This document shows positions 45,709-54,499 of a DNA stretch of 64,000 nucleotides, one piece after another (position 1 is the stretch's first letter; every line of letters starts with the position of its first letter). The position numbers and the translations under genes are program-made. The stretch lies in NCBI RefSeq assembly GCF_026262505.1, contig NC_067207.1, positions 9,144,082-9,208,081 on the forward strand. Direction: 5' to 3'. This DNA comes from Trichomonas vaginalis G3 (taxonomy: Eukaryota > Parabasalia > Trichomonadida > Trichomonadidae). Below the pieces are notes generated by a model. The model was given only the letters and a program-made list of their open reading frames with translations. It had not been told where the DNA came from and searched no databases.

Positions 45709-46511
45709 TTACTTACTAATAAAATTTCTTTATTGTGACACTTTCTCCAGTTTATAGGACCTCTCTCATATTCTATCTTGTCATATATAAACTCATAGTC
45801 ATGTATGTCCTCTAACCATCTCATAACGGTTTCCAAACCACTTTTATCGGATGTAAAGTAAAAGCATGGATGGTTATGTAAAACGTCTAAAGTTTCTAAA
45901 GAGTCTCTCAAAGTCCAGTCTACTTGGTATTGAAAATCCCATGTGTTATAGAACGGCGGGTCCACTATAAAGAAAACATTTTCTTTGTCTTTATATTTTT
46001 CATACAACTCTGTCCAATGACATCTCACAAACTCTATACCCTCAATATATTTTTCTATGTCCTCTTTGAAAACATTTGTATAGTTAAGATATAAAACTTT
46101 TGACATAAGTGTTTCAATGTCATGAACTCTTATAGCACCACTATATAATAGTCTAGCAGATATACTATCCCAGTCTATATATTCTGCTTTTTTCAAAACC
46201 TCTCTCACAATATTTTTCTTATCTAATGGTATACGTTCCATCTTACCTATAGGTATCTTTTCTTTTAACTCTTTCAATATATTGTTTGTGTCTGGAATAT
46301 GTTTGAGACGGTCCATATAGTTGTCGAAGTCATTGCATATAATCTTTGAGTCTGGGAATATTGTATGGCACAAATGGGATATATAGAAACTTCCACCGAA
46401 CAAATCTACAAATGTTAGACCATTCGGTAGTTTCTTAAGTTCTCTCAATATAATATCTTTGCATTTACTCTTATTTCCAAAGAACGGTAACGGTGGTTTT
46501 GTAAAATTCAT
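45693..46511 (-). CDS. Polinton D12-class N6-adenine DNA methyltransferase
   Basis: The 272-residue protein begins NFTKPPLPFFGNKSK, the D12-class start, with the SAM-binding motif FVDLFGGSFYISHL and the catalytic motif VDPPFYNTW (DPPF variant of DPPY). It transfers a methyl group to adenine N6 in DNA. Bacterial Dam-type enzymes and their T. vaginalis relatives share this class. It starts just inside the right terminus. It looks whole here. Confidence 0.88.
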   Translation of the reverse strand: MNFTKPPLPFFGNKSKCKDIILRELKKLPNGLTFVDLFGGSFYISHLCHTIFPDSKIICNDFDNYMDRLKHIPDTNNILKELKEKIPIGKMERIPLDKKNIVREVLKKAEYIDWDSISARLLYSGAIRVHDIETLMSKVLYLNYTNVFKEDIEKYIEGIEFVRCHWTELYEKYKDKENVFFIVDPPFYNTWDFQYQVDWTLRDSLETLDVLHNHPCFYFTSDKSGLETVMRWLEDIHDYEFIYDKIEYERGPINWRKCHNKEILLVSKCGLK

Positions 46512-46558
46512 TTATATATAATAATAAAAATGTTTTTCCCTGAAAAGTGACAGAAAAG

Positions 46559-46769
46559 TGACAAAACATGAAAACATATATAATTTGTGAAAAGCGACAC
46601 ATTATATAATGTTTTCGACCCAGAAGAAGGCTTCTTCCCAGAAGCAATGGAGGAAGAAGAAGAGTCCTCCGAATAAAAACTTCATTTATACTAAACATCA
46701 ACATCAGGGCTAGAAGGCACGAAGTGCCTGGAAGCCCCACTTCCTTTTTTTTTTTTTTTTTTTTTTTTT
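46559..46769 (-). repeat. Right terminal inverted repeat of Polinton copy 1
   Basis: The reverse complement of the left terminus, ending in T25 on the plus strand. It carries the same hairpin (46706-46738). The methyltransferase gene starts about 50 bases inside it, so the terminus probably holds or adjoins that gene's promoter. Confidence 0.85.
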
Positions 46770-46775
46770 AATGAA
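46770..46775. repeat. Target-site duplication, right (AATGAA)
   Basis: Directly follows the T25 run that ends the right terminus. It is identical to 24456-24461. Confidence 0.75.
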
Positions 46776-47191
46776 GTTGTTTATCAAAGAAAAATCAATT
46801 GATTTAGCATATTTTGTCTTACAATGAAAATTTCTAAGCTAGTATAACTGTAAAAATAGCATGGTTAGATAGCCCATACTAGTTTTACGAGCATCCATTA
46901 TTCCATGGATGGATTTTTAACATTGACAATTTCGAGACATCTTCAGATCATTTGATTTTTGTTTTGGTAACTATAAAATGTATGCTTGAACGGAGTATCA
47001 GATAATAACAAAGTTTTACTACTTTTGGCCACATGATATAATAACAACAGAGATTTCGTTATTATTTTATAAACTCTTATTATGAACTATATCTTTAAAA
47101 TTTAGTGTTTTTAACATATAATAGTTCCACAATGAAAAATATTAATTTCATAACATAAATTTAATTTTGGATAACAATAACAAAGAGATAA
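46776..47191. other. Intergenic flank right of Polinton copy 1
   Basis: AT-rich host sequence. A small perfect hairpin CATCCAT-TATTCC-ATGGATG lies near 46895-46914. No gene is seen. Confidence 0.6.
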
Positions 47192-49060
47192 CTAAATTTC
47201 GTCCGTATTCATTTCCTTCTCATCCTTTTCTGTAAACAAGAAAGACACTTCCTCACCTAATTTATCGAATCTTTCAAGAATCTGTTCTGCATCGTCTTCT
47301 GTATCTTTCAAATACTCTTTCTCCTCATTGAGGCGCTTTTCCAAGTGTTCGCGCTTCTCCTCAGGTAAGTCAGTCTCTCCTAACTTCAAGAAGGCTCGAG
47401 CAATTGCGGTTTCAAATTTATTTTTCGCCACAATTTGAGAGCGAAGTTTTTCATCGTCTTCCTCCCATTGCTGAGCGTTTTCTATCGCATTTTCCATCTC
47501 ATCGCTATCCAGACGGTTATCGTTAGCACTAATAGTTATACTCTCCTCATGTCCGCTCGATATATCCTTAGCAGAAACGGTTAAAATGTTATTTTGGTCG
47601 AGCTCAAAACTGACTTCGAACAAAACTGTTCCGCGTGGGCCAGGAGGAAGCCCACTAAGGTCGAAACTGCCCAAGAAATGGTTATCGCGTGTCAATGGTC
47701 GCTCACCTTCGTAGATTTGTATAGTAACTGTATCATCATCGTCTTCTGCATTGGAGAACGTACGAGTTTTAGTGACAGGAATGCGAGTATTCCTTGGGAT
47801 GACCTCGCTCATAAGGCCACCAACCGTTTCTATACCTAATGTAAGTGGGTTAATATTATGAAGTAAAATATCGACTTCGTTATTGAGAATTGCGCCTTCT
47901 ACAGCTGCTCCGTTTGCAACTGCTTCATCCGGATTGATCGACTTGCAAAGAGATTTACCGTTGAAATACTCTCTGACGAGTTGCTGGATCTTTATGATCC
48001 TTGTAGAGCCACCCACGAGTACTATTTCGTCGATTTCGTGTTTCATGAGGTTCGCATCGTCGAGAACTTGAGTAATTGGCTGTATTGTTTTTCTGAAAAG
48101 ATCCATGTTGAGTTCTTCGAAGCGGGCTCTTGTTAATGGCTCTGAGAATGATAATCCTTCATAGAAGTTTTCTATTTCTATCTGTGTTTGATGTTCAAAT
48201 GTTAAAACTCTTTTCGCGTGTTCGCATTCGCGTTTGAGGATAGCCATTGATCTAGGATTGTTTCTGGGATTCTTGCCTGTCTTGCGCTGAAAAACATCTG
48301 CAAAGTGTTCGACCAATCTGATATCGAAATCTTCTCCGCCAAGATGAGTGTCTCCTGACGTTGCAAGAACTTCGAAGAAGGAGTCTTCGACTGTAAGAAG
48401 TGAAATATCGAATGTGCCACCGCCGAGATCGTAAACTAAGATGTTTACGGAGTCTTGATTTTTCCTATCAAGTCCGTAAGCAAGAGATGCGGCTGTTGGC
48501 TCGTTAATTATACGAGTTATCTTTAATCCGATAATTTTACCGGCATCAAAAGTAGATTTTCGTTGATTATCATTGAAATATGCGGGAACTGTGACAACAG
48601 ATTCGTTAATTTGGTATCCTAAGTAGGATTCTGCAACTGATTTCATCTTGTAAAGAATCATTGATGAAATTTCTTCGGGAGAATAGTGCTCTATTACTCC
48701 ATTATTATTTATTTCGACGTATGGATGGTTGTTTTTATCTATAACTTTATAGCCAAGATGAGGTATTTCATTTTGTACTTCTGGATCTGAAAAACGTCTA
48801 CCTATAAGCCTTTTAATTGCATAAATTGTATTTTTTGGTTCACTAACAAGATATGGCATTGCTGCATCGCCCACAATCTTTTTACCGTTTCCAATGTAAA
48901 CTACTGATGGTGTAATTCTATTTCCTACTTCATTTGGTATGATATCAACTTTTCCATTCATAAAAACACCAACACAACTAAAAGTTGTGCCCAAGTCAAT
49001 ACCGATAATTGGATGTTTTTGTTCGCAGGAAACTCTAGAGCAAAATAAAAAAGCAAACAT
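47192..49060 (-). CDS. BiP: ER Hsp70 chaperone, BiP
   Basis: The ATG at 49060 gives MFAFLFCSRVSCEQ, a short hydrophobic signal peptide, and a protein of 622 residues. The Hsp70 ATPase domain follows with IGIDLGTTFSCVGV, YDLGGGTFDISLL and IVLVGGSTRI. INEPTAASLAYGLD lies between. The substrate-binding domain holds NPLTLGIETVGG and LTVSAKDISSGHEESI. The C-terminus is TDEI, an unusual version of the KDEL/HDEL retrieval signal. BiP folds secreted proteins in the ER lumen, which here include surface proteins such as the BspA neighbour. No clear TCA initiator is found upstream. Confidence 0.92.
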   Translation of the reverse strand: MFAFLFCSRVSCEQKHPIIGIDLGTTFSCVGVFMNGKVDIIPNEVGNRITPSVVYIGNGKKIVGDAAMPYLVSEPKNTIYAIKRLIGRRFSDPEVQNEIPHLGYKVIDKNNHPYVEINNNGVIEHYSPEEISSMILYKMKSVAESYLGYQINESVVTVPAYFNDNQRKSTFDAGKIIGLKITRIINEPTAASLAYGLDRKNQDSVNILVYDLGGGTFDISLLTVEDSFFEVLATSGDTHLGGEDFDIRLVEHFADVFQRKTGKNPRNNPRSMAILKRECEHAKRVLTFEHQTQIEIENFYEGLSFSEPLTRARFEELNMDLFRKTIQPITQVLDDANLMKHEIDEIVLVGGSTRIIKIQQLVREYFNGKSLCKSINPDEAVANGAAVEGAILNNEVDILLHNINPLTLGIETVGGLMSEVIPRNTRIPVTKTRTFSNAEDDDDTVTIQIYEGERPLTRDNHFLGSFDLSGLPPGPRGTVLFEVSFELDQNNILTVSAKDISSGHEESITISANDNRLDSDEMENAIENAQQWEEDDEKLRSQIVAKNKFETAIARAFLKLGETDLPEEKREHLEKRLNEEKEYLKDTEDDAEQILERFDKLGEEVSFLFTEKDEKEMNTDEI

Positions 49061-49332
49061 CGGATAATTATTTGGTTGCAAGAATTTATCGGGAACCTCT
49101 CAATTTTATCCAACATAAATTGTCTTATTTACTCGTGTATATATTATTTTCACATCGCTTTATTTTTAGTTTCGCATTTATTATCACAATTTTTATTATT
49201 TTAGACAAATTTTCGAACCTTTTATTCGAAATTAAGCAATCTTACTAAAATGCCAACATGCAAATGTAGATTAAAAATAAATATGATTAGAAAAAAGGAT
49301 TTATTCCTTAAAAAATGATCAATCATGAAATT

Positions 49333-51552
49333 TTATGGGTTTTCTTCCAGATAATTACCATCATCTTCACTTTTGTTTTCTGACTTCTTCTTGTACATTA
49401 TGAAGACAATTACGCCAACAGCCACAACAACTAGGACTGCAGCTACAACTCCTACAATGATACCTGTTGTTTTCTTCTTATTATCATTTCTTCGGTTTTT
49501 ATTATTATCTTCTTCAAATTCATTCTTAGTTGACTGTTCTGATTGATTAGTTGACTGTTCTGATTGATTAGATGGCTGTTCCGGTTGATCTGTAGCTTCC
49601 ACTTGATCTTCATACTTGATTTCAACATTGCTTGTAATATTCATTCCACCAAGTTGATCACCACTATATTTTGTGGATGTTACTACTTCTTGGCAAGATT
49701 TAGCATTTTTAATGAAATCACCATCAAGTTTTGCTCTACCATAATATTCGAACTTTCTGATATTGCAATTTTTGAATGCATCTGGATCAATTGATGAAAT
49801 ATCATTTGCAATAAAGATATCAACATTATCACCTTTAACAAATGATTTTGGAATTGTAAAATCGTTGATATTCCCAATTGTGATGTTTTTTAATTGAGAA
49901 AAACTTTCCAATGATGGCAAAGATTGGATTTCATTAAGTTTTTTATCAGTATTTGCTTTTGTAAAGTTGAATTTGATTGTATTGATTTTGAATTTGGGAG
50001 TCAGAAGAGAGAACACTGGTGTTTCAAAATTTAATTCATTTATTGGTGCAGTATCAAAAATATCAATATCGATCAAAATGCTTGGAGAAAGGGAACTAAT
50101 TATAGTTGTGAGGTTTGAACAACTCTCAAATGCTCGTTTTCCAATTGATGTAATACTTGAAGGAAGTGTTACACTTCTGAGATTCGAACAATGATAAAAT
50201 GCATAATATCCAATTGTATTAATGCCATTTGGAAGTATTATACTTGTTAAGGATTTACAATAAATGAATACTTCGTTTCCTATTGAAGTAACACTTGAAG
50301 GAATTGTTATTGTTGTGAGATTATAGCAATATTGAAATGCCGAATTGCCAATTGTTGTGACTCCATTTGGTATTGTAATATTTGGAAGTTTCGAACATTG
50401 GGCAAATGCAGCGTTGCCGACTGACTTAAGACTTGAGGGAAGCGTGATATTTGTAAGACTATCGCAATTACAAAATAATCCCATACTAATTGAATCAAGA
50501 CTTCCTTCAATAGTTGCACTTCTAAGACGTCTGCACAGTGTAAATGCTTCCCATCCAATAGAAGGAACGCCTGACGGAATTATTATAGTACTGAGCCATT
50601 CACATTGAGTAAATGCACGGGGCCCCATTGTTTTAAGTGTGGAAGGAAATTGTATTGACTGAAGATCTGTATTACGTGCAAATGCAAAATCTTCTATTGA
50701 CTCAATTCCCGAAGGAATTATTAAATCCCAAAAGGAACATCCATAAAATAAATAACTCTCAATTTTTCTGAGCTTAGAGGGAAATGAAAATCTATGCAAA
50801 CCAAAACATCCATAAAATGCAAATGGTTCGATAATTTCAGCATTTGGAGACATTGTTAGAAGGTGGAAGCTGGTGCAATATCCAAAAGCCCATTCTCCAA
50901 TAAAGGTGACAGATGAAGGAAGATCTAATCCTGGGAAGTATGTACAATTATAACACATATATCGTGGAATTGTTGAAACATTACCAGGGACATGCACATA
51001 ATAGAGCCTAGGACAATTGGCAAATGCATACTCTCCGATATACCTAAGGTTAGTATATTCTCTCCAATTGGGACTTGATAATATTTTAAAATGAGCACAT
51101 GACATGAATGCAGCATATCCAATTGAGGTAAGATTAGGCGTTGGATAAATACTTTCCAGAGAATCACATTGACTAAAGGCATAATCGCCAATATTTGTAA
51201 GGCTTAAAGGAAATTCTATCGTTTTGATGCTAGAACATTGATAAAAAGTATAGTTTTCGATAGTTTTAAGATTAGAATACTTTATATTTATAGATTCGAG
51301 AGATGTACAATTACAAAATGCATATTGTCCAATGAAAGTTAGATTATCAGGAATCAAGATATATGTCAATTTTGAGCATCCACAAAAAGCATACTCTCCA
51401 ATTGATGAAATATTTTCAGGTAAATATATTTTTTTTAGTTCTGAACAATTTGCATATTCGTAGTTTTTGATTGATGTTGTTTGATCTGGAACATTATATT
51501 CTTCCTCTTGGGGACACGTACAGAATGAAAGAGAAGATAAAGTAAAAAGCAT
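49333..51552 (-). CDS. BspA-like leucine-rich repeat surface protein
   Basis: The 739-residue protein starts MLFTLSSLSFCTCP, a signal peptide. Residues about 25-480 hold about 19 TpLRR repeats of the BspA type: LTSIGNYAF--CSSLTTITIPSS. A divergent LRR region goes on to about 620. A Ser/Glu/Gln repeat (NQSEQST) forms a stalk, a membrane helix lies near 682-706 (IIVGVVAAVLVVVAVGVIVF) and a 30-residue acidic cytosolic tail ends it. BspA-like proteins are a very large surface family in T. vaginalis, thought to mediate binding to host cells and bacteria. An initiator TCATAA lies close upstream and the stop overlaps TAAA. Confidence 0.93.
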   Translation of the reverse strand: MLFTLSSLSFCTCPQEEEYNVPDQTTSIKNYEYANCSELKKIYLPENISSIGEYAFCGCSKLTYILIPDNLTFIGQYAFCNCTSLESINIKYSNLKTIENYTFYQCSSIKTIEFPLSLTNIGDYAFSQCDSLESIYPTPNLTSIGYAAFMSCAHFKILSSPNWREYTNLRYIGEYAFANCPRLYYVHVPGNVSTIPRYMCYNCTYFPGLDLPSSVTFIGEWAFGYCTSFHLLTMSPNAEIIEPFAFYGCFGLHRFSFPSKLRKIESYLFYGCSFWDLIIPSGIESIEDFAFARNTDLQSIQFPSTLKTMGPRAFTQCEWLSTIIIPSGVPSIGWEAFTLCRRLRSATIEGSLDSISMGLFCNCDSLTNITLPSSLKSVGNAAFAQCSKLPNITIPNGVTTIGNSAFQYCYNLTTITIPSSVTSIGNEVFIYCKSLTSIILPNGINTIGYYAFYHCSNLRSVTLPSSITSIGKRAFESCSNLTTIISSLSPSILIDIDIFDTAPINELNFETPVFSLLTPKFKINTIKFNFTKANTDKKLNEIQSLPSLESFSQLKNITIGNINDFTIPKSFVKGDNVDIFIANDISSIDPDAFKNCNIRKFEYYGRAKLDGDFIKNAKSCQEVVTSTKYSGDQLGGMNITSNVEIKYEDQVEATDQPEQPSNQSEQSTNQSEQSTKNEFEEDNNKNRRNDNKKKTTGIIVGVVAAVLVVVAVGVIVFIMYKKKSENKSEDDGNYLEENP

Positions 51553-51558
51553 AAAAAA

Positions 51559-51564
51559 TTATGA
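51559..51564 (-). promoter_or_regulatory. Inr TCATAA for the BspA-like gene
   Basis: Minus-strand TCATAA, 6 bases before the ATG at 51552. Confidence 0.65.
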
Positions 51565-51851
51565 AGTTCCTTTTCAATTTACCCGTAAATTCAATTTGTT
51601 ACTCATTGAATAATTCTTGAAATTGTTTTGTCATTAATATTATATAAAAAATCAATGAATAGGATTTGTTCCTTTCAAATTTCTGAGGAAAAATCAGCAA
51701 TTTTGTCCTATGATGTGAAGTGAATACATATAGATCTATTCCAACTCTCAGCAGGATGTTATAGCATAAACTTTTCTTATCATTTTCCCGTTGAATAAAA
51801 ATATTATTTTCATAACATTTTATGATGAATAACAAGAATTGATGTTAGAAT

Positions 51852-52018
51852 AAAAAAAAAAAAAAAAAAAAAAAGGTAGTGGGGCTTCCAGGGGCTGCGC
51901 CCCTTCTAGCCCCGAAGATGTTTAGTAAAAAAATGAGGTTTTTATATACGGGTCTTCCAGGAGCTTTTCACAAAATATATATGTTTTCATGTTTTGTCAC
52001 TTTTCTGTCACTTTTCAG
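51852..52018 (+). repeat. Terminal inverted repeat of Polinton copy 2
   Basis: A23, then GGTAGTGGGGCTTCC and a hairpin (51881-51913). It goes on to TTTTCATGTTTTGTCACTTT as in the right terminus of copy 1. The A run may include part of the target duplication, which cannot be told without the other end. Confidence 0.8.
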
Positions 52019-52048
52019 GTAAAAACATTTTTATTATATATATATAAA

Positions 52049-52857
52049 ATGAATTTTACAAAACCACCGTTACCCTTCTTTGGAAATAAGAGTAGATGTA
52101 AAGATATTCTATTGAGAGAACTTAAGAAACTACCGAATGGTCTAACATTTGTAGATTTGTTCGGTGGAAGTTTCTATATATCTCATTTGTGCCATACTGT
52201 ATTTCCTGACTCAAAGATTATATGCAATGACTTCGACAACTATATGAACCGTCTCAAACATATACCAGACACAAACAATATATTGAAAGAGTTAAAAGAA
52301 AAGATACCTATAGGTAAGATGGAACGTATACCATTAGATAAGAAAAATACTGTCAGAGAGGTTTTGAAAAAGGCAGAGTATATTGACTGGGATAGTATAT
52401 CTTCTAGACTATTGTATAGTGGTTCTATAAGAGTTCATGACATTGAAACACTTATGTCAAAAGTTTTATATCTTAACTATACAAAGGTTTTCAAAGAGAA
52501 CATAGAAAAATATACTGAGGGTATAGAGTTTGTGAGATGTCGTTGGACAGAGTTGTATGAAAAATATAAAAACAAGGAAAATGTTTTCTTTATAGTAGAC
52601 CCGCCGTTCTATAACACATGGGATTTTCAATACCAAGTAGACTGGACTTTGAGAGACTCTTTAGAAACTTTAGACGTTTTACATAACCATCCATGCTTTT
52701 ACTTTACATCCGATAAAAGTGGTTTGGAAAGTGTCATGAGATGGTTAGAGGACATACATGACTATGAGTTTAGATACGATAAGATAGAATATGAGAGAGG
52801 TCTATAAACTGGAGAAAGTGTCATAACAAAGAAATTTTACTAGTAAGTAAATGTGGT
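52049..52857 (+). pseudogene. D12-class DNA methyltransferase of copy 2
   Basis: The ATG at 52049 gives MNFTKPPLPFFGNKSR and the same FVDLFGGSF and VDPPFYNTW motifs as in copy 1, at about 95 percent identity. It is broken about once. Confidence 0.8.
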
Positions 52858-52982
52858 TTGAAATAGGACTACTTGTTTTAGGTTTTTTCCATTGTGTCAT
52901 TTACTTATTTGACGTGGCAGAAAAGTACAGAGAATATGAAGATGAACCAATACCAGCAAATGTTCAGCATATGTACTCGTAA
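52851..52982 (+). CDS. 43-residue membrane protein of copy 2
   Basis: The counterpart of 45577-45708, with the same helix MWFEIGLLVLGFFHCVIYL. It looks whole. Confidence 0.55.
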   Translation: MWFEIGLLVLGFFHCVIYLFDVAEKYREYEDEPIPANVQHMYS

Positions 52983-53005
52983 GAGATATTTTTATCTAAT
53001 ATTAA

Positions 53006-53367
53006 ATGGACGCACAGAACTTAGCGAATGCACAGCAACCTGGACAACCAAACCCAGAGAATATTCCAAATGAAGTTAGAATACAAACTGCAATGGCAAA
53101 CTATGGTCAAGTGCCAACAGATGTACAAATGCAAACTGCCATGTCAAATGACGCTGCGTTAGGTTTGCCACCATGGTATGCAAATATGAGATGGAAAGAG
53201 TTTTATACAAACCCTGAAGTGGGATATAAACAACTTTATGCAGATGACGCGAACACAGGAGTTGACCAGAATATGTTTTCTACCAGAGGAGAAACAGAAT
53301 GTATGAGCTCCAGTTAAAGAATGCTATGGAACTCAACAGGAAACGTAAGAGACTAGGCGGACATTAG
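53006..53367 (+). pseudogene. Gln/Asn-rich protein of copy 2, broken
   Basis: The counterpart of 45191-45553, with an identical N-terminal 80 residues by eye. Broken about once. Confidence 0.6.
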
Positions 53368-53385
53368 ATTTTTACATATAGTAAA

Positions 53386-53628
53386 ATGGGTTTCTTCAGT
53401 AAGATAGGAAACTTCTTTCGAAATGTTGGAAGAGGTATATGGAATGGAATAAAAACCGTAGGAAGAGGAATTTGGAACGGAGTCAAAAATATTGGTAAAA
53501 GAGTAGGTCAGTTCGTTGGTATTATACCTAAAGACCCTGAACCAGAAGAGCAAGCTCCTGTTATACAACAGCCTGAACCTGCACCACAGTCTAGTTGGCA
53601 ACCAAATCCAACACCTCAACCGTATTAA
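53386..53628 (+). CDS. Amphipathic 80-residue protein of copy 2
   Basis: The counterpart of 44930-45172. It starts MGFFSKIGNFFRNVGRGIW. The basic amphipathic helix and the Pro/Glu tail are kept. It looks whole. Confidence 0.65.
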   Translation: MGFFSKIGNFFRNVGRGIWNGIKTVGRGIWNGVKNIGKRVGQFVGIIPKDPEPEEQAPVIQQPEPAPQSSWQPNPTPQPY

Positions 53629-53632
53629 AAAA

Positions 53633-54481
53633 TTATATTTTTACCGTTCGATAGTAGTTGTATATGAAACTAAGTTCTAAGTAAAACGCATGGTATAATG
53701 GAATTATTCTTTTTCTTCCATCTGTAGTAAACCATACTTGAAAGTCTGAAATACTTCCACTTGGTGGTTCGTATAGCTTTGTAGGTTTTTCGTAAAAGTC
53801 ATTTGCCAAGCATAAGAAAGAGTTTTGGGCGCCAGAAAATGAAGCATGAACTATAATAGCATCTGAGTCGAAAACATCTTTAAATAAATATGGTTCATCT
53901 CTTGCATATCGACTGTAAATATTTGCTAAAGGAAGTTCGACTTTCTGATTTAACATTCTTTGCAAATAATACCATGACATTGCAGTGAATTCTGTATATA
54001 TTTGTTCGTCTTTCTTTGGATTGTCTTCGTAGATTTGAAATGACACTTGTGAATTTTGTTTGTCATATACAATTCTCACATAAAGTGTGCTCTCGGTATT
54101 TGCATATTCATCAGCATATTTTGCATAACATGAATTTATTTTATCTTCTATATTTTTTAACGCAGTCTGTAGAGAAGATGAAAGGTCAACTTGTATTAGC
54201 TCAATTTCTTCCCACATTTTTCGTTTCCCTTCAGATATATAATCTATATGAAACCTTACAATAAATGGAAAACTTTTATCTTCTACAGACACAAACTTCA
54301 TTCTACGAAAGCCAATAGCTTTTGTGACAGATGGGTCTCTTAACCATCTTAATGGGTAGTCAAAACGATAGCCTTCATGCTTTACGGTATCTGTCTCAAA
54401 CTTTTGACCGACATTCGTAAAAAGTTCATCTAATGGTTTAGTTGTAGCAACTCTTGAATTTTCTTTTTCTATTGGAAGCAT
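53633..54481 (-). CDS. Fibre-like protein, 282 residues, whole-looking copy
   Basis: The best-kept member of the family also seen at 44076 and 38705. It is predicted beta-rich, with many Tyr and Phe, and ends AFYLELSFIYNYYRTVK. No known domain is recognised. It is divergent from the tail-fibre gene with only 18 bases between the ATGs. Confidence 0.65.
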   Translation of the reverse strand: MLPIEKENSRVATTKPLDELFTNVGQKFETDTVKHEGYRFDYPLRWLRDPSVTKAIGFRRMKFVSVEDKSFPFIVRFHIDYISEGKRKMWEEIELIQVDLSSSLQTALKNIEDKINSCYAKYADEYANTESTLYVRIVYDKQNSQVSFQIYEDNPKKDEQIYTEFTAMSWYYLQRMLNQKVELPLANIYSRYARDEPYLFKDVFDSDAIIVHASFSGAQNSFLCLANDFYEKPTKLYEPPSGSISDFQVWFTTDGRKRIIPLYHAFYLELSFIYNYYRTVKI

Positions 54482-54499
54482 ATTTTATCTAGAATAAAA

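Larger units (their letters stand above)
24462..46769. mobile_element. Polinton (Maverick) copy 1, 22.3 kb, full length but decayed
   Basis: Both ends are present. A 6-bp target duplication (AATGAA) flanks inverted termini that start with A25. The inside encodes the Polinton set: rve integrase, FtsK/HerA-type packaging ATPase, major and minor capsid proteins, plus an SF3 helicase, tail-fibre-like protein and DNA methyltransferase. No polymerase B is visible. About eight genes look broken, with perhaps a dozen breaks in all; the rest look whole. Protein identity to copy 2 is high, so the family is young. It contains smaller insertions: an HNH endonuclease, a 1.5-kb repeat-bounded module and tandem arrays. 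Confidence 0.93.

Noticed and set aside
46895-46914. Regulatory hairpin or terminator
   Set aside because: A single 7-bp stem in AT-rich DNA is expected by chance and lies far from gene ends.
49061-49081. BiP start extended upstream of 49060
   Set aside because: The extension needs a TTG start and would put polar residues before the signal peptide.
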